64,000 bases of DNA from Leptolyngbya sp. NIES-3755 (GCA_001548435.1 AP017308.1:1249030-1313029); one strand, 5' to 3'. Counted from the stretch's first letter, positions 29,996-39,670 are shown. Made by a program: numbers and translations. The notes: generated by a model from the letters alone, not told the origin.

Positions 29996-32161
29996 CTAAT
30001 TCTGAGAAACAAGAGAAGCGACGATCGCAACCAGTTGATCGGGATCAGCAGGTTTCGCTAGATGTTGAAGGAATCCTGACTCGATCGCTCGTTTTTGATC
30101 AATTTCGCCTGCATAGGCAGTGAGCGCGATCGCTGGAATTTTATGCTCCAAACTTTTCATTAGTTGATACCCATCCATACCAGGCATTCCAATATCACTC
30201 ACGAGTAGATCAGACTGGTTTTGAGCCAAAATTTTGATTGCCTCGATCGCAGATCCCGCACATTGAATTTGCGCTCCAGCCGATTCGAGCACATACGCCA
30301 CAAAATCTCGCGAATCCGGTTCGTCATCGACCACTAAGATCCGAATTCCTTCCAAATCTAACGAGTGAACGGGTGTAGGAGCAGAACAGTCAGGTTCGAT
30401 CGTGGCTTGCAGTGGAAATGTCACTGTAAATGTTGAACCTTGATCTTCGCCTTTACTCTCTGCTCGAACAATACCGCCATGTAGTTCTACAATTTGGCGC
30501 ACGATCGCGAGTCCCAATCCTAACCCGCCAAATCTCCGAGTCGTAGCGCTATCTGCTTGCCGGAATCGATCGAACACATACGGCAGAAATTCGGCATCAA
30601 TTCCCTTGCCGGTATCCGTAACTTGAATGGTTGCCGATCGCTCGGTTTGAATCAGCCGAATTTGAATCCGTCCGCTTTCAGGAGTGAACTTTACCGCATT
30701 CGAGAGCAAATTCCAAACCACTTGCTGCAATCGAGCCGCATCGCCAAGAACACAGGGAGAAGCTTCTAGAATCGCTGCAATCTCGATCTTTTTCGCTTCT
30801 GCCGCCAGTCGAACCGTCTCGATCGCAGCAGTAATCACGCCCGATAAATTTACGGGTTGAACTTCTAAAGTGAATTTACCGCGCAGAATTCGAGAGACAT
30901 CTAGTAGATCTTCGATTAATTGAGTTTGGAGTTGAGCATTTCGCTCGATCGTAGCCAGGGCTTTGTCTTGATTTTCGGGGGCAACTTTTCCCGATCGTAA
31001 AAGTTTTGTCCATCCCAAAATCGGACTGAGTGGCGTTCTCAATTCATGGGAGAGCACCGCGAGAAATTCATCTTTAATTCGATTCGCAGCTTCGGCTTGT
31101 TCACGGGCAGCATGTTCCGCTTCAGAAACATTGATGCGATCGAGTTCTGTCGCAATTCGCAACGCAAAAATCGTTAACAGCGATTCTGCAAGCTGCACAT
31201 TGTCTAAGGGCTTTCCGTGCATGATGCCGAGCAGTCCCAACGGTTTCCCGCTCGAATCAAAAAACGGCACTGCCACATAACTCTCAATATTCAGCGGTGC
31301 AAGCAATGGCGCATTGGGAAATAAAGCCTGAACGCGGCGCGGATAGCAGCAAAGTTTGCGATTCTGAATGACTTTTTCACAAGGCGTTTCATCGAGTGAA
31401 TATTCAAAATTGTCTGCATTCTCACCGTGGGCGCAAACTGCGATCGTTTGAATGGCTTTCTGTTCCGGTTCAACCAAGCGCCCAATGTAGGCATAATCGA
31501 CCGATAAAACTCTCGCAAAGTGCATCACAAGCGCATCAAAAAAATCCTGTCCTGTTACCGCTGAAACGCCTTGAGTGATTTCGAGCAGTGCCGCATCGGT
31601 TTGAGCAATTTTTTGGGCTGCCAGTCTCAGTTCCATTTCGTCCAGAACTGTCGCCGCCAAATCAACCAGCGTTGCCTGTTGTTCCTCGCTAAAGTCATCG
31701 TGCGGCTTCATATCAAGCAGGCATAACGTTCCCAGGTTGTAGCCGTCCTGCGTGATCAGCGGTGCGCCTGCATAAAATCGCAATCCTGGCTCTGCCAATG
31801 TGAACGGATTACAAGCAAGACGTTCATCGTGTCGAGTATCTGGAACCACTAAAATTTCGTCGTACAGAATGGCGATATTACAAACCGAATCGTCACGCGG
31901 CACTTCTGGAAGATTGAAGCCGTGACAGGATTTGAACCAAGCCCGCTTCTCATCCACAAGAGACACGATCGCGATCGGCACATCAAACAATCGAGCGGCG
32001 AGTCGGGTAATGCGATCGAATGCAGCTTCAGGAGGAGTATCAAGAATGTTGTAGCGATACAGCGCTTCGACTCGTTGAGAATCATTTTCGGGTCGAAGCA
32101 GGTTCAGAGTGATTTCTTGATGAGCGGCTTCGTTCATAGAATTGAAGAACAATGTAGGCAA
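29996..32161 (-). CDS. GAF-containing hybrid sensor histidine kinase
   Basis: 721 aa from TTG 32161, which has AGGA six bases upstream; ATG 32137 (713 aa) lacks a ribosome site, so the TTG may be real. Layout: GAF domain 1 (about 30-180, FDVPIAIVSLVDEKRAWFKS), GAF domain 2 (about 190-345), a linker coiled coil, HisKA (LAVLSHELRTPLSPILGW), HATPase_c (N, G1 DTGKGID, G2 GLGLGLAIV), and a C-terminal receiver (ILVVDDEPDSRD, phosphoacceptor Asp in LLVSDIGMPGMDG). Soluble sensor; the chromophore Cys of a phytochrome-type GAF is not evident. Partner unknown. Confidence 0.92.
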   Translation of the reverse strand: MPTLFFNSMNEAAHQEITLNLLRPENDSQRVEALYRYNILDTPPEAAFDRITRLAARLFDVPIAIVSLVDEKRAWFKSCHGFNLPEVPRDDSVCNIAILYDEILVVPDTRHDERLACNPFTLAEPGLRFYAGAPLITQDGYNLGTLCLLDMKPHDDFSEEQQATLVDLAATVLDEMELRLAAQKIAQTDAALLEITQGVSAVTGQDFFDALVMHFARVLSVDYAYIGRLVEPEQKAIQTIAVCAHGENADNFEYSLDETPCEKVIQNRKLCCYPRRVQALFPNAPLLAPLNIESYVAVPFFDSSGKPLGLLGIMHGKPLDNVQLAESLLTIFALRIATELDRINVSEAEHAAREQAEAANRIKDEFLAVLSHELRTPLSPILGWTKLLRSGKVAPENQDKALATIERNAQLQTQLIEDLLDVSRILRGKFTLEVQPVNLSGVITAAIETVRLAAEAKKIEIAAILEASPCVLGDAARLQQVVWNLLSNAVKFTPESGRIQIRLIQTERSATIQVTDTGKGIDAEFLPYVFDRFRQADSATTRRFGGLGLGLAIVRQIVELHGGIVRAESKGEDQGSTFTVTFPLQATIEPDCSAPTPVHSLDLEGIRILVVDDEPDSRDFVAYVLESAGAQIQCAGSAIEAIKILAQNQSDLLVSDIGMPGMDGYQLMKSLEHKIPAIALTAYAGEIDQKRAIESGFLQHLAKPADPDQLVAIVASLVSQN

Positions 32162-32313
32162 ATCGATTCCTAGAGACGCACAGAAATCAATCTCATCCTT
32201 TCTGATGATGCTAGGACTGTTACTAAATTACTATGTTTTCGATTGATTCGACTCTAGCTATGGATATGATCTCCTACCATTAAACTGGGAGAAAACATTC
32301 AAAGGATAGTTTC

Positions 32314-33273
32314 GTGATTCGAGTGGGACTGGTAGGAACTGGATATGCCGCGAAATTGAGAGCCGAAGCGGTGAATCAAGACGATCGAGCAAAATTAGTC
32401 GGGGTGGCAGGTCATCAACCGGGTAAGACCGCAGAGTTCGGACATACCCATCAGACTCAAGCGTTTAATGCTTGGCAAGAATTAATCAATGCAGTGGATT
32501 TAGTCATCATCTGTGGTGTGAATTCGGAACACAGCAAGATTGTTCAATCCGCCCTCGAATCGGGTCGTCACGTGGTCGTGGAATACCCTTTGGCGATCGA
32601 CCTTCAATCTGCCCAAAGCGCGATCGAGCTTGCCCGTTCTCAAAATCGCCTACTCCACATCGAACACATTGAAATTCTCGGCGGAGTTCATCAAGCGTTT
32701 CTCAATTCCCTTTCCCAGATTGGAACGCCCTTTTATGCGAGATATATTACGCTTACCCCTCAAAATCCCGCTCCTGCAAAATGGACGTATAACACTTCGC
32801 TTTTCGGGTTTCCATTGGTTGGAGCTTTATCGAGATTGCATCGATTAATTCATGTCTTTGGGCAAGTTCAATCAGTCAGTTGTCAAAATCGGTATTGGAA
32901 TTTGAATGTCGATCGCTACACAGGCTGTATGTGTAAAGCACAATTGAATTTCAAAAATGGCGTAATTGCAGATGTCGTTTACGGCAAAGGTGAAACGATT
33001 TGGACATCTGAGCGCAAATTGGAAGTACAAGGCGATCGAGGTGCATTGATCTTTGATGGGGATCAAGGTGCATTGATCAATTCAAACGGTGCAAGCTCGA
33101 TCGAGGTGGGTGCAAGACGCGGATTATTCACGAAAGATACAAGTGCCGTTTTAGATTATTTGACCAACGGAAAGCCGTTGTATGTTCAGCCAGAAGAAAG
33201 TTTGTATACGTTGAAAGTGGCAATTGCGGCTCAGCGATCGTCAGAACAAGGACAAACTGTAAGCATTGACTAA
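32314..33273 (+). CDS. bvdR: biliverdin reductase, BvdR type (Gfo/Idh/MocA fold)
   Basis: 319 aa starting at GTG 32314, with AAAGGA (32301-32306) seven bases upstream. The N-terminal Rossmann motif RVGLVGTGYAAKLRAEAV and segments HVVVEYPLA, LHIEHIEILGGVHQAF, QNPAPAKWTYN and FGFPLVGALSRL match the Synechocystis BvdR sequence as I recall it. BvdR reduces biliverdin to bilirubin with NAD(P)H and is connected to phycobilin metabolism and phycobilisome function. The remaining sequence could also be a related oxidoreductase, but the specific segments make BvdR the best call. Stop overlaps the convergent toxin gene by four bases. Confidence 0.88.
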   Translation: MIRVGLVGTGYAAKLRAEAVNQDDRAKLVGVAGHQPGKTAEFGHTHQTQAFNAWQELINAVDLVIICGVNSEHSKIVQSALESGRHVVVEYPLAIDLQSAQSAIELARSQNRLLHIEHIEILGGVHQAFLNSLSQIGTPFYARYITLTPQNPAPAKWTYNTSLFGFPLVGALSRLHRLIHVFGQVQSVSCQNRYWNLNVDRYTGCMCKAQLNFKNGVIADVVYGKGETIWTSERKLEVQGDRGALIFDGDQGALINSNGASSIEVGARRGLFTKDTSAVLDYLTNGKPLYVQPEESLYTLKVAIAAQRSSEQGQTVSID

Positions 33274-33629
33274 TTGACCTGAAACTCAATTACAGCCGCG
33301 ATCGCGCTTCCAATTTCCTGCAATTGTTCTTCAGAAACTTGTCCAATTCTTCGGATAAACCTCTGTGTATCAACTCCGCGAACTTGGAGTACGTCGATCG
33401 CAGAAATCTTTGATAGTCCATTGTCACGATTTGGTGTAATACAGATATGCCAAAGATTTTGGCTAAAGTAATCTTTCCAATCCGTAATCGGTGCAATCAA
33501 TTTCAGCGGCAAGCGTCCGACCTCATTAGAACTGAGAACGATCGCAGGTCGAATTTTCTTAATTTCGGTTCCGATTGTTGGATCAAAATTCACCAACCAA
33601 ATTTCTTTGCGTTTCGGCTCAGTACTCAA
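33270..33629 (-). CDS. MazF/PemK-type toxin
   Basis: 119 aa. The MazF/PemK fold is recognisable from KRKEIWLVNFDPTIGTEIKKIRPAIVLSSNE, which includes the conserved catalytic-region residues (R-P-A-I/V-V-L-S), and from LSKISAIDVLQVRGVDTQRF. MazF-type toxins are ribosome-independent endoribonucleases that cut mRNA. Its start lies inside the last 11 bases of the antitoxin gene, the usual antitoxin-first coupling. Confidence 0.9.
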   Translation of the reverse strand: MSTEPKRKEIWLVNFDPTIGTEIKKIRPAIVLSSNEVGRLPLKLIAPITDWKDYFSQNLWHICITPNRDNGLSKISAIDVLQVRGVDTQRFIRRIGQVSEEQLQEIGSAIAAVIEFQVN

Positions 33630-33918
33630 TCAAATCTCCCGGTGCAATGTCCTGCCACTCACGATTCTGCTCATAGTGAGCGACCATTTCTTCCGCCTGT
33701 TCTGCTAACAAACGACGACGTTCCGCCAAAGGTAATGTTAGAAACGCCTTCCGCTCTTCCAAACTTAGCGTTTTTGGAGGCGTAGAATTCTCTAAAACTG
33801 CAATTCCCTGAGTGCAGGCGATCGACATGGCTTGTTCGATCGTCAAATTCTGTCGCTCTGCCCATTCCTGCATTTTTCGCAGAACTTCGTCATCCAGCAT
33901 CACTGTGAGTTCTGTCAT
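33619..33918 (-). CDS. antitoxin partner of the MazF-type toxin
   Basis: 99 aa from ATG 33918, chosen for the strong AAGGAG just upstream; the longer open frame to 34050 would overlap the divergent JAMM gene and is rejected. The N-terminus (MTELTVMLDDEVLRKMQEWAE) looks like a ribbon-helix-helix DNA-binding domain, so it likely autoregulates. The C-terminal half is charged and probably binds the toxin. Its end overlaps the toxin start by 11 bases. Confidence 0.85.
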   Translation of the reverse strand: MTELTVMLDDEVLRKMQEWAERQNLTIEQAMSIACTQGIAVLENSTPPKTLSLEERKAFLTLPLAERRRLLAEQAEEMVAHYEQNREWQDIAPGDLIEY

Positions 33919-34005
33919 AAGTACTCTCCTTCTCCATTTACAGCTTAACAAACTGCAATTCTCATCGTCTCTCACGCTGAATCCATTAAGATAGTTATCT
34001 GACTT

Positions 34006-34458
34006 ATGAATTTCACCGTGCCCGTGATTCTCAGACTCAACTCTCAGCATCTAGTGAGCATTCGTGTTCATGCCGAGCGCACCTATCCAGAAGAGTGCTG
34101 CGGCTTGCTGTTGGGCAAGAGTGACCCCACTGGGAAAACCGTCATGGAGATCAAAGCCACGAACAACGGATGGAACGACGATCGCTCCGACTTGTCCCGA
34201 AACCGTCGGTATGAAATTGCACCTGAAGAAATGCTGGCAGCAATGAAAGAAGCGCGATCGAACAATCTCGATATTATCGGGATCTATCACTCTCATCCGG
34301 ACAATCCAGCGATTCCCTCCGAATGCGATCGGCTTGCTGCCTGGTCTCACTACAGTTATACGATCGTGTCTGTGAGGAGCGGAAAATTGGTGGACGTTCG
34401 TAGCTGGAGCCTCGACGATCAGCAGGTTTTCCAAGCGGAAGATCTCTTGATTCAGTGA
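34006..34458 (+). CDS. M67-family JAMM metallopeptidase
   Basis: 150 aa single-domain JAB1/MPN protease. The zinc motif is complete: Glu in TYPEECCGLLLG (about 29-30), then the H-x-H-P loop in IGIYHSHPDNPAIPSECD with Ser and Asp ligands. Bacterial family members cleave C-terminally extended ubiquitin-like sulfur carriers (ThiS/MoaD/CysO type). The next gene, 55 bases on, is the activating enzyme for such carriers, so I infer joint use in protein-based sulfur transfer. Confidence 0.9.
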   Translation: MNFTVPVILRLNSQHLVSIRVHAERTYPEECCGLLLGKSDPTGKTVMEIKATNNGWNDDRSDLSRNRRYEIAPEEMLAAMKEARSNNLDIIGIYHSHPDNPAIPSECDRLAAWSHYSYTIVSVRSGKLVDVRSWSLDDQQVFQAEDLLIQ

Positions 34459-34513
34459 AGGAACACCCCAACATTCGATCGAATGTTTTTGTCAACTTGT
34501 TCAACGACGCACC

Positions 34514-35692
34514 ATGCTAAATCCAAATCTGGATGAGATCCAGTTAACAAACGATGATTACGCCCGATATTCCAGGCATATTATTTTGCCGGAGGTCGGT
34601 CTTGATGGACAGAAGAAACTCAAAGCCGCTAGTGTTCTCTGTGTAGGAACAGGTGGATTGGGATCGCCGCTACTCTTGTATTTAGCAGCAGCGGGGATCG
34701 GACGAATTGGAATTGTCGATTTTGATGTGGTCGATAGTTCTAACTTGCATCGCCAGATCATTCATGGCACGTCTTGGGTGGGTAAGCCTAAGATCGAATC
34801 GGCAAAACAACGAATTTTAGAAATCAATCCAACCTGCCAAGTCGATCTCTATGAGACGCGATTGAGTTCTGAGAATGCACTTCAAATTGCTGAACCGTAT
34901 GATTTGGTGATTGATGGAACGGATAATTTCCCGACGCGCTATCTGGTGAATGATGTTTGCGTGTTGTTGAATAAGCCGAATGTTTACGGTTCGATTTTCC
35001 GATTTGAAGGACAGGCAACCGTCTTTAACTATGAGGGCGGTCCGAACTATCGCGATTTGTATCCGGAACCCCCGCCACCTGGACTCGTTCCATCTTGTGC
35101 AGAGGGCGGCGTTTTGGGTGTGCTGTGTGGAATTATTGGAACCATTCAAGCGACTGAAGCGGTGAAGATTATTCTCGGACAAGGTAATACCCTGAGCGGA
35201 CGATTGTTGCTGTACAACGCGCTAGAGATGAAATTCCGGGAGCTTAAATTGCGCCCGAATCCGGTGCGTCCTGTGATTGAGAAGTTGGTGGACTACGAAG
35301 AATTTTGTGGAATTCCGCAAGCAAAAGCGGCTGAAGAACAGGAAAAAGCCAATATGCAAGAAATGACGGTTCAGGAGTTAAAAGCGCTGATTGATAGTGG
35401 CGCGATCGGGAAAGATTACGTCTTGCTCGATGTTCGCAATCCCAACGAGTACCAAATTGCTCAGATTCCCGGTTCTGTCTTGGTTCCATTACCAGACATT
35501 GAGAATGGTAGCGGCGTTGAGAAAGTGAAAGAACTGCTCAACGGACATCAATTGATCGCACATTGCAAGATGGGAGGTCGATCGGCAAAAGCGATCGGCA
35601 TTCTGAAATCGGCTGGTATCGACGGAATTAATGTGAAAGGTGGCATTACGGCTTGGAGTCGTGAAGTCGATCCTTCTGTGCCTGAATATTAA
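34514..35692 (+). CDS. moeB: MoeB/MoeZ-type adenylyltransferase with rhodanese domain
   Basis: 392 aa. An E1-like ThiF domain (1-~255) with the nucleotide loop GTGGLGSPLLLYLAAAGIGR and DFDVVDSSNLHRQ, and a C-terminal rhodanese domain (about 280-390) with active-site CKMGGRS. It adenylates the C-terminal glycine of MoaD/ThiS-like proteins and transfers sulfur to them. The zinc C-x-x-C pairs of E. coli MoeB are not seen, which fits MoeZ-type proteins. Preceded by the JAMM protease at 34006. Confidence 0.92.
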   Translation: MLNPNLDEIQLTNDDYARYSRHIILPEVGLDGQKKLKAASVLCVGTGGLGSPLLLYLAAAGIGRIGIVDFDVVDSSNLHRQIIHGTSWVGKPKIESAKQRILEINPTCQVDLYETRLSSENALQIAEPYDLVIDGTDNFPTRYLVNDVCVLLNKPNVYGSIFRFEGQATVFNYEGGPNYRDLYPEPPPPGLVPSCAEGGVLGVLCGIIGTIQATEAVKIILGQGNTLSGRLLLYNALEMKFRELKLRPNPVRPVIEKLVDYEEFCGIPQAKAAEEQEKANMQEMTVQELKALIDSGAIGKDYVLLDVRNPNEYQIAQIPGSVLVPLPDIENGSGVEKVKELLNGHQLIAHCKMGGRSAKAIGILKSAGIDGINVKGGITAWSREVDPSVPEY

Positions 35693-35702
35693 ATTGAATC
35701 TG

Positions 35703-35738
35703 GATCGGGGCAATGATAACAAGTTGTCCCGATCTTTT
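35703..35738 (+). terminator. rho-independent terminator after moeB
   Basis: GATCGGGGCAA (35703-35713) pairs with TTGTCCCGATC (35724-35734), one G-T wobble, 10-base loop, then TTTT (35735-35738). It lies between moeB and the convergent ecfT, so may serve both. Confidence 0.8.
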
Positions 35739-35741
35739 GTG

Positions 35742-36722
35742 TTATCCCAGCATCACTCTTGCTGCCCAAAATCCGCCTAATACAATCAACGCGATCCAAT
35801 CAAACCGTTTCAGAATTAATTGATGCCATTCCACCCGATGTCGATTCGGACTGGTAAACCCTCGAACCTTCATCGCACTAGCAATCTGTTCTGCTCTCAG
35901 CAATAAATTCTGCAACAATCGTTCCGCGATCGACAATGCAATTTGAGCGGTGCGACGAAATCCTAATTTCTTCCAATTAATAGCACGAGTGCGAATTGAT
36001 CGAATTAAATTCTGAAATTCTTCCAATACCAGTGGAATGAATCGCAAAGACAACGTTAACGTCAATGCAATCTCAGTCACCGGAAGATTAAATCGACGCA
36101 GCGGACGCATCAGATCTTCCAATCCTGCGGTAACTTCTTCGGGTGCAGTCGTAAGCAGAAATAAATTCGTACTATAAATCAGCGTGAATAACAATGTGCC
36201 GACTCGAATCGCCAAATCTAGCGATCGACGTGTCACCCGAATTGGTCCTCGTTGGAATACAACGTATTGATATCCCGTTGGCTGCTTTAATTCCGGTCGC
36301 TTCAACTGCTTCTCTAAATCTGACTGCGGCTGAGATTGAAACGGATTAAACCAAGGTCGCTGTGGTGCGGGTTCTGGAATTGTATTGGGTTGCTGCACAA
36401 AGGCAAGTTCATTCTGGGGCAAACGCGGACGAGGTTCAACACTCAGACCATCAGGCGCGATCGCAACCAACGAAAACACATAAATCGCCAGCAACAACAG
36501 CCAGCCCATTTGCTGTCGCCACACTCTAAGCGGAATTCTCGCTGCAAACGTCAATCCAATCAATACCCCAACTAAAGCCAACCGCCATTCTGCATTTGCT
36601 AGTAATGGAGTCGCCAAAAAGCTCATTAGCCAAGCTAATTTCACCCGTGGATCGAGTCGGTGCATCCAGGTGATTGGCTGTTCAAGGTATAGACCCAACG
36701 GAAGCGATCGCAGTAAATCCAT
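35742..36722 (-). CDS. energy-coupling-factor transporter T component (CbiQ/EcfT family)
   Basis: 326 aa. About five or six membrane helices split by a basic linker with Pro/Arg-rich character (near 95-150). The cytoplasmic coupling motif of EcfT proteins is visible as SLRFIPLVLEEFQNLIRSIRTRAI and later LLLRAEQIASAMKVRGF (the two A-R-G/x-R-G motifs). It would couple an ATPase pair to a substrate-binding S component for vitamin or metal uptake; neither lies nearby. Directly downstream of der, three bases apart, so cotranscribed. Confidence 0.88.
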   Translation of the reverse strand: MDLLRSLPLGLYLEQPITWMHRLDPRVKLAWLMSFLATPLLANAEWRLALVGVLIGLTFAARIPLRVWRQQMGWLLLLAIYVFSLVAIAPDGLSVEPRPRLPQNELAFVQQPNTIPEPAPQRPWFNPFQSQPQSDLEKQLKRPELKQPTGYQYVVFQRGPIRVTRRSLDLAIRVGTLLFTLIYSTNLFLLTTAPEEVTAGLEDLMRPLRRFNLPVTEIALTLTLSLRFIPLVLEEFQNLIRSIRTRAINWKKLGFRRTAQIALSIAERLLQNLLLRAEQIASAMKVRGFTSPNRHRVEWHQLILKRFDWIALIVLGGFWAARVMLG

Positions 36723-36725
36723 AAC

Positions 36726-38090
36726 CTAAACCTTTGTTGCCCGATTCGCTTGATGTCCCCGTTCAACTTCGCGCACTTTCTTACCGCGCCAAAGTAACCG
36801 AACTGGTGTTCCTTGGAAGCCAAGAGACTCACGGAACTTACGATCGATATAGCGTCGATAGTTTTCGTTAAACAAATTCGGATCGTTGACGAATAGCGCG
36901 ATCGTGGGCGGTGCAGTACTCACCTGTGTTCCATAGTAAATCTTGCCTTGTCGTCCCTGTCTTGTTGTGGGTGGAGTATGCCAAGAAAGCGCATCTTCGA
37001 GCACTTCATTGATCACAGCCGTTGAAACTCTTCGCTTATGTTGTTCTGCGGCTCGATCGATGAGTTCAAAAATCTTCTCAACGCGCTGACCTGTTTTGGC
37101 ACTGATAAAGATACTTTCCGCCCACTCTACGAAATGTAAGCGATCGCGAATTTGCTGGTCGTATTCATAAATGGTGTGCGAATCCTTCTCGACTGCGTCC
37201 CATTTATTCACAATCACGACACAGCCACGCCCTTCATCATCAATCCGTCCCGCTAATTTCTGATCTTGCTCAGTTACGCCATCTAAAGCATCAATCACAA
37301 GTAAAACCACATCTGAGCGATCAATCGCTTTGAATGCTCGATTGATCCCAAAGAATTCAGGACCATATTCGACATTCTTTTTCTTGCGAATTCCAGCAGT
37401 ATCAATCAATCGATACTGTTTACCATCACGTTCGACCAACATATCGATCGCGTCTCTCGTTGTTCCAGAAATCGGACTGACGATCGAGCGATTTTCACCG
37501 ACAAACGCATTCAACAAGCTGGACTTTCCGACGTTTGGACGACCTGCGATCGCGACTTTAGTTTCAAGCGTTTCCTCGATCTCATCGGTCGGTGGCAAAT
37601 GCTCAACAACTTGATCAAGCAAATCTCCAGTGCCGCTGCCGTGAATACTCGAAACTGGATATGGCTCACCCAATCCCAACTCCCAAAATTCTGCTGCTTG
37701 AATCAATCCCTGATCGAGAGATTCACATTTATTCACTGCCAACACAACTGGAACGGGTTGCTGACGTAGCCATTGGGCAATTTCTTGATCTGCCTGTGTG
37801 AGTCCCGCCTGTCCATCCACTACAAAAATCGCTGCTTTCGATTCCGACAAAGCCGCCATTGCTTGTTCTCGAATCAACGGTAAAAACTCAGTGTCATCAT
37901 CAAAGACCAATCCGCCTGTATCCACAACTTGGAATTCGCGATCGCGCCAGAACGCCCTTTTATATGTGCGATCGCGGGTCACACCCGGTTCATCAAACAC
38001 GATCGCGTCCTGTACCTGAGCGAGGCGATTTACGAGGGTAGACTTGCCCACATTCGGGCGACCAATAATGGCAACGATCGGCAATGACAT
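36726..38090 (-). CDS. der: tandem-domain ribosome biogenesis GTPase Der (EngA)
   Basis: 454 aa. Two G domains: the first starts at [23 protein letters not shown] and the second near residue 178 ([18 protein letters not shown]). Each has its DxxG (DTGGL; DTAGI) and NKxD (NKCE; NKWD) motifs. A KH-like C-terminal domain follows. Der acts in maturation of the 50S ribosomal subunit and is essential in most bacteria. First gene of the der-ecfT unit. Confidence 0.97.
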   Translation of the reverse strand: MSLPIVAIIGRPNVGKSTLVNRLAQVQDAIVFDEPGVTRDRTYKRAFWRDREFQVVDTGGLVFDDDTEFLPLIREQAMAALSESKAAIFVVDGQAGLTQADQEIAQWLRQQPVPVVLAVNKCESLDQGLIQAAEFWELGLGEPYPVSSIHGSGTGDLLDQVVEHLPPTDEIEETLETKVAIAGRPNVGKSSLLNAFVGENRSIVSPISGTTRDAIDMLVERDGKQYRLIDTAGIRKKKNVEYGPEFFGINRAFKAIDRSDVVLLVIDALDGVTEQDQKLAGRIDDEGRGCVVIVNKWDAVEKDSHTIYEYDQQIRDRLHFVEWAESIFISAKTGQRVEKIFELIDRAAEQHKRRVSTAVINEVLEDALSWHTPPTTRQGRQGKIYYGTQVSTAPPTIALFVNDPNLFNENYRRYIDRKFRESLGFQGTPVRLLWRGKKVREVERGHQANRATKV

Positions 38091-38179
38091 AATTTTTGGG
38101 GGATTGACTGAAGCAGCTTCTCATTGTAGCGCGATCGTTCTTAGGATTCCGCTTCAATACAGAATATGACTCAAATATA

Positions 38180-38251
38180 TGGGCGATACTGGATTTGAAC
38201 CAGTGACCCCATCCGTGTGAAGGATGTGCGCTACCCCTGTGCCAATCGCCC
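38180..38251 (-). tRNA. tRNA-Val, anticodon CAC
   Basis: Reading the minus strand: acceptor arm GGGCGAT, D-arm containing AGGGGTA, anticodon stem CATCC-TTCACAC-GGATG with anticodon CAC (valine codon GTG), T-arm ACTGG-TTCAAAT-CCAGT, acceptor 3' strand ATCGCCC and discriminator A. CCA is not encoded. The D-stem has one A-C mismatch. Length 72. The cloverleaf is otherwise complete. Confidence 0.93.
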
Positions 38252-38319
38252 TAATGTTTATAACCATAGCATAGGTCGATCGAGCCGAATCAACTTTTGC
38301 AAATTTGTTTGTCCCCAGG

Positions 38320-38359
38320 TTGACACCAGACCCGAAACCCAATATAGTACGTAGGTACT
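38320..38359 (+). promoter_or_regulatory. near-consensus sigma-70 promoter with overlapping operator palindrome
   Basis: TTGACA (38320-38325), exactly 17 bases, then TATAGT (38343-38348). AGTAC-GTAG-GTACT (38346-38359) is an inverted repeat overlapping the -10 end and the start region, a good place for a repressor. It drives the ParM/ParR-like cassette at 38401. Confidence 0.8.
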
Positions 38360-38400
38360 AAAAACATTTGTATTGCCCCTATCTTGTTGAGGACAACGCC

Positions 38401-39426
38401 ATGAACGGATTAGGCACTCGCAGCAGACCTCGAAAGGAAACCACTGGAACCGTCGCTCATCGCACGATCGCGCTTGATGCCGGGAACTACGATCTCAAGT
38501 TTTGGAACGGTGCAGGACATCCAAGAGCGATTCGATCGGTAAGATTCCAATTGCCTCAAGGACGCGATCCAGTCCGGTATTCTGACCAGTCCCCGCTGAT
38601 CGAGTTGCCCGATGGAACCCGTTATCATTTTGGCACACAAGCGTACAAGTATCGTCGCCAACAGCAAACAGTCGTTGAAAACAAGGTCGATTTGGCAAGA
38701 TTACACCTCTATGCCTGTCTAGAACCTGAACGGGATGAAGAGATGAGTCATTTCCCGCTGCATGTGTATGCTTCTACACCTGACCCGACTCGGAACGCAG
38801 ATGCAATCAAATCTCAACTGATGGGAATGCACGAATTTAAACGAAATGGTGTTCCTTTTAGAATCACAGTTGAACACGTTGAAGTGGAGCGAGAAGGAAT
38901 TGGATCGTATCGCTATGCTCAACAGTTGGGACTCATTCCTGATAGTGGCTATACGATCGTTGTTGACATTGGTGGAGGAACGTGGCTGACTCGCTTAATT
39001 GATGCAGAAGGCGATGTCATTGACGAAAATGTGATGGATCGCGGTGGATCGTATGAGTTGGCGACTGCAATTAGCTTCGATCGACGTTTGCTCGATGGCT
39101 TGGGAACGACAGTTGATCCCGCGATCGTGATGGATGGCTTTAAATCGGGTCATTGTTATGCAGATACCGGATTGTCTTGGTCACTGTGGCTCGAAGAATA
39201 CCTTGATCCTTGGTTTAAGGGAATTTTCCAAACGATTAAAGCTCAGTACACGCCTTACATGCCGCGTGTGACAAGATTTCTCGTAACGGGTGGCAGTTCT
39301 CACTTGATTGCTGAACGATTAGCAGGGCGGAAATTGTTTGCAGTCATGCCTGATCCACAGTTTGCGAATGTGCGAGGATTGTACCCGATCGCTGAGGGGT
39401 GGCAGCTATGTATGACAACAAAGTGA
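38401..39426 (+). CDS. actin-like ATPase, ParM/Alp type
   Basis: 341 aa from ATG 38401, set by GAGG eight bases upstream; the open frame extends to TTG 38368 without support. Phosphate loop 1 is visible as TIALDAGNYDLKFW (about 20-33) and phosphate 2 as YTIVVDIGGGTWLTRL (about 186-201); the adenosine loop is LVTGGSSHL. This is the actin/ParM fold used for plasmid segregation or other filaments. The gene ends inside a small DNA-binding-like gene, as in ParM-ParR pairs. Chromosomal location beside a tRNA hints at a former mobile element. Confidence 0.8.
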   Translation: MNGLGTRSRPRKETTGTVAHRTIALDAGNYDLKFWNGAGHPRAIRSVRFQLPQGRDPVRYSDQSPLIELPDGTRYHFGTQAYKYRRQQQTVVENKVDLARLHLYACLEPERDEEMSHFPLHVYASTPDPTRNADAIKSQLMGMHEFKRNGVPFRITVEHVEVEREGIGSYRYAQQLGLIPDSGYTIVVDIGGGTWLTRLIDAEGDVIDENVMDRGGSYELATAISFDRRLLDGLGTTVDPAIVMDGFKSGHCYADTGLSWSLWLEEYLDPWFKGIFQTIKAQYTPYMPRVTRFLVTGGSSHLIAERLAGRKLFAVMPDPQFANVRGLYPIAEGWQLCMTTK

Positions 39427-39665
39427 GACTGAGCAAAGATGTGATCGAAAAGGCAGAACTGATTGCAGCGGAATGGGGATTGAAAAATGCTAGAGCCGCG
39501 ATCGAAGCCGTGTTTCGTAAGTATGCCGACGATTATCTGTATGGACGATTGCAGGGAAATTCGATCTCTGTTTCACGATCGCAACCAAGAGTGGAAATCG
39601 ATCGAGATAGTCAGTCGGTTCCCTGTGAAGCACTCGACGAATTAGACGATCTGCTAGGACTTTGA
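39408..39665 (+). CDS. small ParR-like partner of the actin-like protein
   Basis: 85 aa from ATG 39408, 19 bases inside the end of the actin-like gene; a GTG at 39399 is less likely. The N-terminal half (KVRLSKDVIEKAELIAAEWG, then LKNARAAIEAVFRKYADDYL) has a ribbon-helix-helix look like ParR or CopG proteins. The C-terminal part ends in an acidic tail (EALDELDDLLGL), which in ParR proteins contacts the actin filament. Function inferred from position and shape. Confidence 0.7.
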   Translation: MYDNKVRLSKDVIEKAELIAAEWGLKNARAAIEAVFRKYADDYLYGRLQGNSISVSRSQPRVEIDRDSQSVPCEALDELDDLLGL

Positions 39666-39670
39666 TGATT

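Noticed and set aside
33919-34050. Longer N-terminus for the MazF-type antitoxin
   Set aside because: It would run into the divergent JAMM gene and skip the strong AAGGAG before ATG 33918.
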